36,259 nt of DNA from Paenibacillus cisolokensis (GTDB lineage: Bacteria > Bacillota > Bacilli > Paenibacillales > Paenibacillaceae): the NCBI RefSeq assembly GCF_018403665.1, contig NZ_BOVJ01000143.1:1-36259 (forward strand), read 5' to 3'. Made by a program: the position numbers and the translations under genes. The notes under the pieces were generated by a model. The model saw nothing but the letters and a program-made list of their open reading frames with translations, was not told the DNA's origin and ran no database searches. Each line of letters opens with the position of its first letter. Position 1 is the first letter of the stretch. Below are positions 1 through 9,101 of the stretch, one piece after another.

Positions 1-507
1 TTTGGTGATGGCAAAACATGAATGCAGAAAAGAAAACTTGTTCTGATTGCCCGATGCAGGTATCTATTAAGGCATATTGCCGGGCTATTATTTCATTTAT
101 CATCAAATATCTTAGATCTACAGTCTCTAATCTTCAGCTATTCCTCTGAGAAACGACCATCTATGAGAAATTTTCGAAAAGAATCATCATAATTCAGATT
201 CATGAATCATCGAGTCTATACGCCGAAAGGAAACGCGGCGCTGTGCTGCCTCAACTGGGTCAACTTTGGTCAACCATAAAAACCACGGTAGACCATCAAT
301 ATTTCGAGTAGACCGTTGTCTACAGTGAAGCGTATTGAATATCCCAAACAGCGCAATCCACCAGTTATAACAAAACAAGCGATCCGTCGAGATAAAGGTT
401 TGACCGCCGTCTCGAGGATCGCTTGTCCAGTGACCACGCTTAGTCACAATATCAATTATATCATAAGTTGTTGAATACCGCAGAGGGCAGAATATGCTGG
501 CCTCACA
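1..507. other. AT-rich element interior, no convincing gene
   Basis: This stretch continues the AT-rich composition of the mobile element. The only sizeable open frame is an 86-codon minus-strand frame at 187-447. It has no recognisable domain, no clear ribosome binding site and an imperfect inverted repeat inside it, so I do not call it a gene. The left end of the element and the missing 5' part of the interrupted polymerase gene are not seen here and presumably lie to the left of the window. Confidence 0.5.
375..426. repeat. imperfect inverted repeat, 17-18 nt arms
   Basis: The left arm at 375-392 begins ACAAGCGATCC and the right arm at 410-426 ends GGATCGCTTGT. They are complementary apart from one bulged base, with a loop of 17 nt. 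It lies downstream of the element's last gene. It could form a hairpin or act as a protein-binding site; no T-run marks it clearly as a terminator. Confidence 0.55.
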
Positions 508-1091
508 TCAATTATCAAATAACTCGGGATACATCTTCACAATATCCGCTTTTAAGGCTCGATCCTCAGTTTTTTTATTTATGGATATGATTTTTCAAGC
601 CCTTCTTCCTCTTGGAAGGTCTTATATGTGCTTTTGACCGCTACTTCGAGATACTGTTTTTTTAGTAATTTAATCTCGTTCTTGAGCGTTTTAATCTGCT
701 CTTCTTTTAACGACAATTTAGCAACTAAGTCTTGGTTTTCCTGAAGAATTGTGTCATATTTCTTAGCCTTTTGATGCAAGGCATTGAGCATCTCATTATA
801 GTGAGCTAATGCGTTAATCAAACCCGTTTTATTGTTCCAGTATGTTTCAACAAGCTCAACAACATTTGGTAAGGGAAGTGCACCATCAGTTCCTGCAACC
901 CCCTGCTGCACTGGCTCGTTGAGCTTCGCGATTTGCTCTGACATTCTTCGTGTCCAAATAAATCGATTTATCCCGGTCTCTCTTTCCAAGATGGAAGGAT
1001 TAATCTTCTTCCCTGGATTCTTTGAGATATATTTTAATAGGATGTCTTTTAATTGCTTATCTGTATATTTTGGCGGTGCTCCCTTTTTCAC
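508..1091 (-). CDS. small HTH/coiled-coil element protein (TnpC-like), one-base frame break
   Basis: The N-terminal 60 residues are basic and look like a helix-turn-helix (motifs KYTDKQLKDILLKY and ERETGINRFIW). From about residue 110 to 165 a heptad-rich Lys/Glu/Leu stretch predicts a coiled coil. Size and position after the recombinase genes match TnpC of Tn554, an accessory protein of that transposition system. The start overlaps the preceding recombinase stop by ATGA. In the raw frame the protein stops at 579 (170 aa). One extra base in the T5 run at 591-595 gives a 194-aa protein ending at 508 with a helical, charged tail, so I extend it there. The assignment rests on layout and general features rather than a residue match. 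Other coiled-coil DNA-binding proteins (KfrA-like) are possible. Confidence 0.6.
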
Positions 1092-2718
1092 AATTCATCC
1101 TCCAGAAGGTGAGAATCGACCATTGCTTTTTGATCCATCAATCTCCTCAGTTCATTGCAGGCTGAGGATAGCTTTTCTTGGCCCGTTTGCTGATAAGTCA
1201 ACGTTGTACAATCGTAATTCATTGATTTTGTGACATATCGAATGAGCTCCAATTGTTCCTTAATTCTGGTTTCCAGCAAATTAGAACAATCTTTCAGCCA
1301 TGCCAATCCCTTTTGTTCGTCATCTGGCGAGAAAAGATAATATTCGCAAAAGCGGCAATCCCCGACCTGACAACGCGATGGGTGATCCGTACAATAGCCG
1401 TTTTCCACTTTGTATGTCTCTTGAAAATCATCAAGTCGGTAGATTCTACTTTTAGCAATTATAGCTTGAGTGCCAACATCCCAATTTGACCGCATTAATT
1501 TCTTACGGTTCATTCGAAGCATCTGCGCCGCGTGATGGACGAAAGATGAAGCGAAGTGATCCAAATGTTTATGATAATGCAATTGGGTTTCCAGTTGGTT
1601 ATGCCCGCCTATACGGGCAATAGTTAGCATATTAAACCCTTGCAACATCATGTTGCAAAAGGCAAAGTGCCTGGTATCGCCAGGCTTTATTCTTTCTAAA
1701 TCACCGTACTTCGGAGTAACGATTTCATCGTAAAATCGATCAATGATATTGATAAATTGGAAAGCGCCCATCTTTTCTCGCGCTTTTTCCTTCGTTTTTA
1801 TTTTTACGTATTTCCGATATGCCTTATACGAGATCAAATAGTAGGATTCAGAATCGTAAGCTGATGTAAGTTGTTTATAATCCTCAATAAATTCAAAGAC
1901 TTCTTGATTTATCTGGACAGTATCCGTTATCTCGAGTTTTCCCGGAAGGGTAGATTTCTTCTTTTATCTCGGCAAAACCATCCAATATCTATCCTCATTA
2001 TCTTTGAACGTGCAATCCCGGCGTAATGAATAAAATTCGACGGGGCGCATGGGAATGATACGGGTGATTCTCCACCATAACAAGAGTGGATAAAATTTCA
2101 ATTTTTCTTCGTCAGTAGTACAGGTATTAAAATATTCATCTAAAGCATGATCGAAAAGCAGGATATCATGAAAATTGGGCAATTCGCGTACATTCGAGAC
2201 TTTCGTATTAAAAATTGAACACAAATCGCTATACGCATCCGAATATGGGTGATTATAATAAGCGAGAAATTCCCTTATACTGGTGGCCATGGTAAACTGT
2301 TTATGCATCCCGAAACGGTTGAACGCATCTTCTAAATGTGATAAATAATCCGGTCGAAACCCCGGGTAATTCGTATGGCTTCTTTTATTTTTGCTACATT
2401 TAGCCGAACGGTTTGTGCTTTAATGCCATTATATATTTTTTGTACTGTATAGCATTTTAAAGCCAAGTTGACCTCGCCATAGAGTTCGCAATCAAAGCGG
2501 AAAAGAATTTTGCTAGATTCACCTTGGGTGGACCATAAGTCGCCTTCAAAAGCTCCTGTAACAATAACTCCTTTCTGTTGCAATTCTCTAAACATTTCTT
2601 TGTATTCGTGAAGATCATTTCGACTAAAGGTGATCAGCTCAATACTTTCCAAGATAGTTCGATCACTTAGTTCCTCTATGGTTTTTCTTCTGTGTAATGC
2701 CGAGTGGAATTTAGCCAT
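1088..2718 (-). pseudogene. third tyrosine recombinase (TnpB-like), frameshifted and with an in-frame stop
   Basis: Three fragments make one recombinase of about 543 aa. The first (2718-2332) looks like a core-binding domain. The second (to 1964) carries the box I arginine in PMRPVEFYSL. The third (to 1088) carries the box II arginine in GDTRHFAF, a GGH and the nucleophile tyrosine nine residues later (QLHYHKH). It ends with Cys spaced x6, x4, x2, likely a zinc ribbon. The box II His position is Gly. Fragments 1 and 2 join if one base is added to AAA at 2334-2336, giving YHILEDAFNRFG. Fragments 2 and 3 are in the same frame, separated by an ochre codon at 1964-1966 and about 42 readable codons. 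The start overlaps the upstream stop as TAATG. The family call is firm; whether the gene is dead or mis-sequenced is open. Confidence 0.75.
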
Positions 2719-5233
2719 TAAACTTCCTCACTAAGTAAATTTTGAATAGCAATCATCTTTTCCTTTAGATTGTTAAGATCAATAAAAGTTTGAACATAGG
2801 ATCTGCCAAATTGCTGCACTGCCTGACTTAACAGATCCAGAATTTGAAACAAAAACTTGCGGTCCCTGACACGTACAGCGGGATATTTGGTATTTTGAAT
2901 CGATGAAATTAAACGCTCAAGTTCATGTTGGATCGAAATCAGGATATAAACTTTTGGTATCGCATTTTCACAATGTAGGCAACTTATAGCAGTTGGGGAA
3001 GTGCAATTTGGGTATGTCAAGCATTGTACATGCTGCAACTTGGCGGGCATCTCACCCTTATAAATTTTAAATAACAATGTGTTCAAGTCTTTTTCCGTAA
3101 GATTGGATAGTCGCAAAGCCAAAGATTGTTTGCTTTGTTGCTGCCGGATTAGGAAATAGCTAAGTTGTTCCAGTTGGTAAGGACTAAAATCATTTCGAAA
3201 TTGTTCGATCAACACGGTGCTTTGCTCTAACTCTAGCTGCGGCGTGTTTGGCATAGAGAGACGAATAAGAAGATGGTATAGCCATCCAAAATGCCCCCGG
3301 TTAAACAAATTCAGACTTACACGTTCTATAGAACCATCTTTGTTTACTGCTTGAATGTATGTTGCAGTCGAATTTTTATCGGTATGTCCTCTAATCCGTT
3401 GAGACAGTTCGTAAGCGATATCGGCATTCCCTTTTCCCTCTACGACACTGTAAAAGAAATAAGTTAAGAGAGTCCTATTCATTTTCCGACTTTGGAAATC
3501 AACAAGATCCGGACGCTTATCGAAAAATAACCGAAAATGGATTTCTTTTCAAAATGGGTGAATCTTCTTCGGCCAAGTCTGACTAGTTGCTTATCATTTT
3601 CAATTCTACGATGAATTTCCGTGATCACAAGAACGGTAGCAGTGGGGACAATCATATCCTGATTGACGAGGAAATGCCCCAGAGCACCGGTCTTGCTAAT
3701 ATACATTCGTTCCACCCGTTTATACAGATGATTAATGACTGCTTGCGCTTGCTCTTGAGTGATTTTCGTTTCCCTGAGTTGGTCAAAAGTCTGCAAATTG
3801 CAGGCCTCCAGCGCAATATTCGGCATCTTAACAATGTCTGATGGTCTCCATGCATCAATGACATGCATTAAGACATATAGCCATGTTACAGCATAATCCC
3901 TACTTTGGATGGCCTGCTCAATGTGAATGTCGACATCCCGAACATAATTGTAATAAGCTAAAAATTGTTCCGGACTGTACATCTCCCTTTCTTCAACAGG
4001 AAGGGGAGTGACTGCATAACTTTTCGAGTATGAACATAACCCTTTGCCAGTGCAAAACTCCAAAAAGTAAATGAAAGTACGTTTATCCCGAATCCCCATT
4101 TCTGCACTTCGAAAGATAATTTCTAATTGTTCCGCATCCATTAAGAATACTTCAGTATTTAGCAAACGGAATAATCGCTTTAATGTGCTGATATACTCTA
4201 AGGCTTGATTGTGAATCGTATGGCTGTTGCCTTGGCTGCTATTGATTTTTAACGTTACAAATTCACGGTAGAGCGCAACTGTTTTTTGTAAAGTATCCGG
4301 TACATCCAGTTCAGCCAACCGAAATTCAAATAACTCAAGCGGTGTCGATTGTTGTCTTTTTCGTTCTCTTTCAATAAACCTGTTCGCCTCATCGGTTGGA
4401 ACAATCCACTCGTTGTTGTGTTTTATACCTTTAGGTATCACGCCTGTTCGGATTAATTTAGTAATCCAGGCTTTGCTAACCTCTAACTGCGCAGCAATAT
4501 CTGTTCCAGAAATATAATTGCTCGGAAAGGAACGAGACTCCTTATATTCCCTTAAGGACTCAACTGGAATAACCCATCCTGCGTGATGATACGGTATTTT
4601 TTGTTTTTTTGCACCGGGAAATGCCCCTTCTTTTGCCAAGGAATTAACGGCTGTTTTGCTAAGAGATAGTTCTTGTGCAGCTTGAGCAGCGGAGACGTAT
4701 CCTTCTGGCGGCGATATCGATTTTAAATATTCGTCAATGCACTCCTTTCGGATGTAACGGACGCCATTGATGACTTCCACGCCCGATAAAATTTCTCTTA
4801 ACACTAATTTTCTGATCCATGACTCACCTACGGATAAATATTCAGCGGCTTCCCGGAATGAAAGGAATCCTTCAGGGGAGGAGGAAGACTGAATATACTC
4901 CTCTACAGAGATGGAAGGCACTATCCAAGAACCTCTATGTTTCTTTGCTCCAGCAAATGTCCCTCTCTTAATTAGTCTGCCAACCCAGAGTTCGGTAAGA
5001 TTAAGTTGTTCGGCTATTTCAGCAATAGTTAGATATCCCTCAGGAATGTTTAACGATGCCTTGTATTCCTCTATGGCTTTGAGAGGGATTTGCCACGAAC
5101 GATGTACTTTTATTGCGCCGGTAAGCACCCCACTTTTCAACAAGCGTAGTAAGCTTTTATAGCCTATTTCTAATTTTTCTGCAGCTTCGGCTGGATTCAA
5201 ATACGACATGTTTCTTATTCTCCAAAAATTCAT
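2718..5233 (-). CDS. tyrosine recombinase with five tandem HTH modules, one-base frame break
   Basis: In the raw sequence this is a 584-codon frame (5233-3479) followed by a 254-codon frame (3482-2718). Adding one base near 3542-3549 fuses them into 838 aa and restores a tyrosine recombinase catalytic core. Residues 11-66, 67-122, 123-178, 179-239 and 240-295 are five copies of an excisionase/MerR-type helix-turn-helix module, each ending near PEG. The catalytic half has the box I arginine R463 (AWRPSDI). After the repair it has K584-x-x-R587 at box II (Lys in place of His), H617 and Y626 (RGHTDKNSTATY). Cys residues spaced x5, x7, x2 follow. ATGA overlap couples it to the upstream recombinase. 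An internal ATG at 5209 with GGAG ten bases upstream is an alternative start. Role inferred: integration/excision, with the HTH array contacting element ends. Confidence 0.8.
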
Positions 5234-6489
5234 TTTTTAATTAAATTTGGTAAGTAATCCTTATATAAATGTTGCATGCGGTCCTCAAGTTTTTTTCTCA
5301 TTCGTTCCGTATTTCCTTGATAAACAAGAGATGATGCAAGATTGGAGTCACCTCTTGGCAAAGCAATATCGTATGGGTTATCAGCTTCTTCTGCTAAAAG
5401 ATTTGTAAATATGCCTCTGCCTAGATGAGTGGACCATTTATATTCTTTCAATTTGATAGCGTAAATCAGATCATCCGGATTTGAAGAATTCCTTAGTTGC
5501 TTCAAAAACTCTCTTTTTAATTTACTGAAGTATGCCCTGTAACTTTGTCCCGACATGGCTTTGCCATCCCGATTTACAAATAACGCATCAGATCCATCCA
5601 CAGGAGTATAATTTTCAATGTGGTTTCGATACAACTGTTGTAGCCAGTCTTGAATTGGAAAAACGATTTGTCTTCTTGGTTTTTTAACGCCACTTGCACC
5701 GGCACTATCTTTAATATCTGTTCTCAAGTTTCTTTTTTGTAGGCGAACCACTAAACCAAACTCTCCGAAAGAACCGATAGAATTTACATCGGATCTTCGA
5801 ATGTTCACAAGCTCACCTTGTCTAATTCCACCAAAGCACTGCATATAAATCCCCAAAGCAATGGGATTCGCGATCTTCACAGCCAACTCGATCAAAGGCA
5901 AAATATATCGTTCAGGTAAATCATGAGCTATATGGCCTTGCCTATTTCTCGGCATAACGACCCCTTTGAATGGGGAAACCGTATATTTTTGATTCGATTT
6001 GCCGTAAAGGATCTTCTTTTTAAAGGCACTTTCGTCAACATGCTCCAACAGTTTTTTCTTCGCTAAGAACTCAAAAAATAGAGTTAAGGTTCTTTCCGCC
6101 TTTCTAACCGTCATTCTTGATTTTTCTTTTCTCGTCAAATTGTTCAAGAACTCTGTGGCATGAGAAAAGCGTAGTTCTTTTAAAGAAGTAAGTTTGTATT
6201 TCATACGATTTTCAATAAGTATGTAATTTAAGAAAGCGCAGAGGTAATTAGCATGTAGTCTCTGAGAATTGTAAGCTCTGTATTTCCAGTAATGAAAAAT
6301 AAATTCCGTAAGAGGATGAACAGATAGTCTGCCGTTCATTTTATTTTGCAAAACGATCACAGCATGCCTGTTAACGACAGGCTCGCTATCACGATGCCTT
6401 TTCCACAACTCAATTCCTACACTCTGCACACCAAAACGCAACTCATCAATTCTTCTTGAGAAAGGCACGATTGAACCACTATGGTCCAT
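5230..6489 (-). CDS. tyrosine recombinase/integrase (TnpA-like)
   Basis: This is an intact 419-aa site-specific recombinase. The core-binding domain spans roughly residues 55-150 and the catalytic domain 185-400. Box I is R223 in GIRQGELVNI. Box II is H355-x-x-R358 in STHLGRG. The usual GH is Gly-Asp (D381), and Y390 in SLVYQG lies nine residues later, the correct spacing for the nucleophile. It is the first gene of the element operon and overlaps the next recombinase by ATGA. The ATG at 6489 is preceded by a weak GGGGG. It lies nearest the right end, as tnpA does in Tn554. It is the only one of the three recombinases with no lesion. Family certain; naming as TnpA is by layout. Confidence 0.85.
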   Translation of the reverse strand: MDHSGSIVPFSRRIDELRFGVQSVGIELWKRHRDSEPVVNRHAVIVLQNKMNGRLSVHPLTEFIFHYWKYRAYNSQRLHANYLCAFLNYILIENRMKYKLTSLKELRFSHATEFLNNLTRKEKSRMTVRKAERTLTLFFEFLAKKKLLEHVDESAFKKKILYGKSNQKYTVSPFKGVVMPRNRQGHIAHDLPERYILPLIELAVKIANPIALGIYMQCFGGIRQGELVNIRRSDVNSIGSFGEFGLVVRLQKRNLRTDIKDSAGASGVKKPRRQIVFPIQDWLQQLYRNHIENYTPVDGSDALFVNRDGKAMSGQSYRAYFSKLKREFLKQLRNSSNPDDLIYAIKLKEYKWSTHLGRGIFTNLLAEEADNPYDIALPRGDSNLASSLVYQGNTERMRKKLEDRMQHLYKDYLPNLIKK

Positions 6490-6551
6490 TTTATAACCCC
6501 CGAATCTATTTCAGCTTACAATTATGCTCATAGATTATCGTGACAGTAAAA

Positions 6552-6580
6552 ATGTTACCATATCCATGTTATCGTGTTAA
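6552..6580 (-). promoter_or_regulatory. candidate promoter of the recombinase operon
   Basis: On the minus strand TTAACA (6580-6575) is followed after 17 nt by TAACAT (6557-6552), a fair sigma-A match. It lies 63 bases upstream of the first recombinase start and among the short repeats at the element end, so recombinase binding could repress it. Inference only. Confidence 0.4.
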
Positions 6581-6613
6581 GACATCAATAATGCTCATAA
6601 AGAAAATACGAAA

Positions 6614-6655
6614 AAACAGTATAAACCCTAGATAAATCAAGGGTTTATACTGTTT
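6614..6655. terminator. 16-bp perfect hairpin at the element end
   Basis: AAACAGTATAAACCCT at 6614-6629 pairs perfectly with 6640-6655 around a 10-nt loop. On the minus strand the stem is followed by six T residues, as in an intrinsic terminator, but the stem is AT-rich. It may insulate the element from the interrupted host gene, or be a recombination or end structure. Confidence 0.5.
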
Positions 6656-6693
6656 ATTAATGCACACATACAATTATGCTCGAAGTTTTATAG

Positions 6694-7119
6694 ATACTGC
6701 TGGAGCTGTCCAGCCTGATCTGCCAGCGCGCGCGCAGCAAAGGCTACATGGGCGATATTGTGCATGCCGGCGCGCAAGGGGCCGATTTCGAGCGCCCGAG
6801 CGGCTTTGCCCGGCAAATGAAAATCGGCGATCCGACCCAGATTACCCGGGAAGTGTTCGCTGCGGCGAAGCAATTGTTTCAGAAGCATTGGGACCGGCAG
6901 CCGGTCCGCAAAATATGGGTGTCGCTCGGCGGGCTGCGGAGCGACGATGTCCGGCAGCTGACGCTTTTCGACGGACGCGAGCGGCGGCTGCGGCTGGAAC
7001 GGACGATGGATGAAATCAGGGAGCAATTCGGACCTGCCGCCATTTTTTTCGGCTCCTCCTTGAAGCGGACGAGTCAAATGAAAGTATTGGCAACCAAGAT
7101 CGGAGGACATTATAAATGA
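6694..7119 (+). pseudogene. uvrX: C-terminal remnant of a UvrX/YqjW-type Y-family DNA polymerase
   Basis: The frame is open from about 6694, just after an in-frame TAG at 6691, and reads LLELSSLICQRARSKGYMG onward to the family's usual ending, KIGGHYK. This matches the little-finger/C-terminal part of the Y-family (UmuC-like) polymerases found beside yolD in Firmicutes. These work in translesion synthesis. About 140 residues remain; the catalytic palm with its acidic residues is missing. Upstream sequence switches abruptly to the AT-rich element, so the gene was interrupted by insertion. Its stop overlaps the yolD start by ATGA, as in the intact operon. The exact junction cannot be fixed without an uninterrupted homologue. 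Confidence 0.75.
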
Positions 7120-7430
7120 AAAAGCTGGAAGGCAACGGACTGTGGGAATCGAGCCGGATGATGCTGTTTGAACATCGGGACGCTCTTGTCGACCGGAAAG
7201 CGAAAAAAGTCCGAAAGCCGAGGCCGCTCCTGGACGAACAGCAGCGGGAAGCGATCGCGGGCAGCATTGCGCGCGCTTTTCAAGAGAAGCGGCCGGTAAG
7301 CGTCGTCGTTTATCGCCCCGACGGCGACAAGACAGTGCAAGGAACGATCACGAAGGCCGACGCGTCGCAGGGGCGGATTCGGGTGGGCGAAACCTGGATC
7401 TCCGTATCCGATATCCTTGATGTCTTATAA
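7116..7430 (+). CDS. YolD-like protein
   Basis: This 104-aa protein has the YolD-like pattern: an N-terminal NGLWESSRMML segment followed by EHRDAL, then a C-terminal domain running from RPVSVVVYRPDG to ISVSDILDVL. YolD-like proteins are habitually encoded with UvrX/YqjW polymerases and resemble UmuD functionally only by inference. The ATGA overlap with the polymerase remnant shows it was the second gene of that operon. With the polymerase cut, its expression presumably depends on whatever transcription enters from the element end. Confidence 0.8.
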   Translation: MKKLEGNGLWESSRMMLFEHRDALVDRKAKKVRKPRPLLDEQQREAIAGSIARAFQEKRPVSVVVYRPDGDKTVQGTITKADASQGRIRVGETWISVSDILDVL

Positions 7431-7523
7431 CGTCTGACTGGCATCTGACGCCCGGAATTCCGGGCAGCAGCGGTTACCGGCGGCGGGCCGGGCGCTCTTC
7501 CGTTCGATGATGTTCCGCTTTCG

Positions 7524-8987
7524 TTATCGTTCTTCGCCATCGCTTCCCGCCGACATTTCATCCGGTTTCGGCGAAGCGCCGAGCTTCTGCGCGGCGAGCA
7601 CGGCGAATTCGATTTTCGCCAGGCCGAACGCATGCTCTTCCGTCATCCGAAAACGCGCCGGCAGCGAAAGCTCGCGGAAGTAATCCGCCGGATCGGAGTA
7701 GCGGCCGAACCAGTCGCCCGGCTCCGGCGGTTCGACCGGAATGTCCGGCCAGGCTGCCGCCAGCGGCGGGCTGTACAGCCGCTCCGCGCCCGGCTGCAGC
7801 AAGCCGTCCCCGGCAAGCCGCTGCTTGTAGACGGCGGACGGAGCTTCGCGCCGGGCCGAAGCGAACAACTCCGGCGCATAATCGGCGCGCGATCCGGTAT
7901 GACGGATCGAACGGGCGAAACGGACCGCCCCTTCAGCCACCTCGGGGACGCCGAACAGAATCGCATACAGCCCTTTGCCGAGTTCGATCCGCTCATGCAG
8001 GCTTGAGAAGTTGTCCAGCACGAGCCCGGCAAGCTGCAGCCGTTCGCCGTCGCGGCCATATGGAAAGACGATCTGGTTCAAATGCAGCAGCGACTGCATG
8101 CCGAAAAACAGCGTGCCGAGAACATGCTGGCGAAAATATGGATTGCGGACGACGCGCTCCTCGATATAATGCTGTTCGTTGACGATCAGCGCGACAGTCA
8201 GCGGCACGGGATCGCGATCGCGCCAGAACCGCTCCCAGACCGGCCGCATGAACGCCGACACGCCGAACGCCGGCAGCAGCCGGAACAGGCTTCGGCCGGC
8301 GTGGAGGGAAGCCTCGTACAGCCGCAGCTGCGGATAGGCGTCATGAAAAATAAGCGCGTTCGACCGCTCCAGGAAGCGGAAAGTCGCTTTGCGTTTCTCC
8401 ATGCCGAGCAGACGGGGGAACCATTCCCCCTGCAGGTCGGTCATATTCCAGCCGCCGTTGCGCGACACCATATGGGCGAGCAAAGCCCAATGGAGCTCGC
8501 GGCGGCGCAGGAAGACGTCGCGGTACGCCGCCGTCCGCGTCACGTTGTTGCGGCCAAGATGCGCCGTTTCGGCGCGGATGCGGTTGACGATCGCAAGCCC
8601 GGCGTCGCCGCCGGAAACGGCGATCGCGGGCGAAACGGCGTTTCGACCGCCCGCCGCAAACGGCAAAAACAGCGCGGAAGGCCGCGGTATGTCGGGCGAA
8701 ATCGGCGCAGCCGGGGTGCCGGGCGGCGATGCCGCTTCCATGTCGACGCCTTTCGTCTTCGGCGTCAGAGAGGCCGAAGACGCGCTTTTCGCCAGCTTCT
8801 TCCACGCTCCCTTCAATTCGGCCACGGCGGCCGGATGGAGCCGCGGCGCAGAGCTGGCGTCTGCCGGCGGCTTCGGGGCGTACGCGCGCTTCCGCAATTC
8901 CGCCGCACGGAACAGGGCGCGCAGAAGACGCAGCAGCCGAAGCCACCAGCTTCGCAAGCGGCTGCGTCCTTTCGGTTGGTTCTCCAT
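7524..8987 (-). CDS. DUF2515 family protein (YppC-like)
   Basis: The 487-aa protein carries the signature of the DUF2515 family of Bacillales: residues NNVTRTAAYRDVFL, ELHWALLAHMVSRNGGWNM, then FPRLLG and FHDAYPQLRLYE. The first 140 residues are basic, Ala/Pro-rich and low-complexity, and are probably not part of the conserved domain. I start at the ATG at 8987; a GGAAGGGAG lies about 14 bases upstream, a little far, so an earlier start is possible. It converges with yolD and diverges from the SRAP gene. Function is unknown; no catalytic motif is evident. Confidence 0.75.
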   Translation of the reverse strand: MENQPKGRSRLRSWWLRLLRLLRALFRAAELRKRAYAPKPPADASSAPRLHPAAVAELKGAWKKLAKSASSASLTPKTKGVDMEAASPPGTPAAPISPDIPRPSALFLPFAAGGRNAVSPAIAVSGGDAGLAIVNRIRAETAHLGRNNVTRTAAYRDVFLRRRELHWALLAHMVSRNGGWNMTDLQGEWFPRLLGMEKRKATFRFLERSNALIFHDAYPQLRLYEASLHAGRSLFRLLPAFGVSAFMRPVWERFWRDRDPVPLTVALIVNEQHYIEERVVRNPYFRQHVLGTLFFGMQSLLHLNQIVFPYGRDGERLQLAGLVLDNFSSLHERIELGKGLYAILFGVPEVAEGAVRFARSIRHTGSRADYAPELFASARREAPSAVYKQRLAGDGLLQPGAERLYSPPLAAAWPDIPVEPPEPGDWFGRYSDPADYFRELSLPARFRMTEEHAFGLAKIEFAVLAAQKLGASPKPDEMSAGSDGEER

Positions 8988-9101
8988 GAAGGTGCTTTCA
9001 TCTCCCTTCCATACTACCATTATGAGCCGGATGACCCCGGCATAACCGCAAGTATGATACAATGGTTGCATACTAATTTGGAACGGAAAGGAGAATGCGG
9101 C

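Larger units (their letters stand above)
6518..6681. repeat. three short direct repeats at the element end
   Basis: ACAATTATGCTC occurs at 6518-6529 (followed by ATA) and 6670-6681. A variant, CAATAATGCTCATA, occurs at 6586-6599. All are in the same orientation, between the first recombinase gene and the junction with uvrX. Short repeats of this kind at element termini are typical recombinase-binding sites. No copy was found in the first 580 bases. Confidence 0.55.

Noticed and set aside
187..447. 86-codon minus-strand open frame in the element
   Set aside because: No domain, no clear ribosome binding site and it contains the inverted repeat; likely chance.
3479..3560. Programmed -1 frameshift in the second recombinase
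   Set aside because: The local GAAAAGAAAT is not a standard heptameric slippery site, and the same one-base loss occurs in unrelated genes across the window, so a sequence error is simpler.
7450..7465. Perfect 16-nt palindrome GCCCGGAATTCCGGGC between yolD and the DUF2515 gene
   Set aside because: Sits between convergent genes but has no T-run on either side, so not called a terminator.
8082..9101. Long plus-strand open frame continuing upstream of the SRAP gene
   Set aside because: It is antisense to the DUF2515 gene; the SRAP ribosome binding site and conserved MCGRY start fix the true start at 9102.
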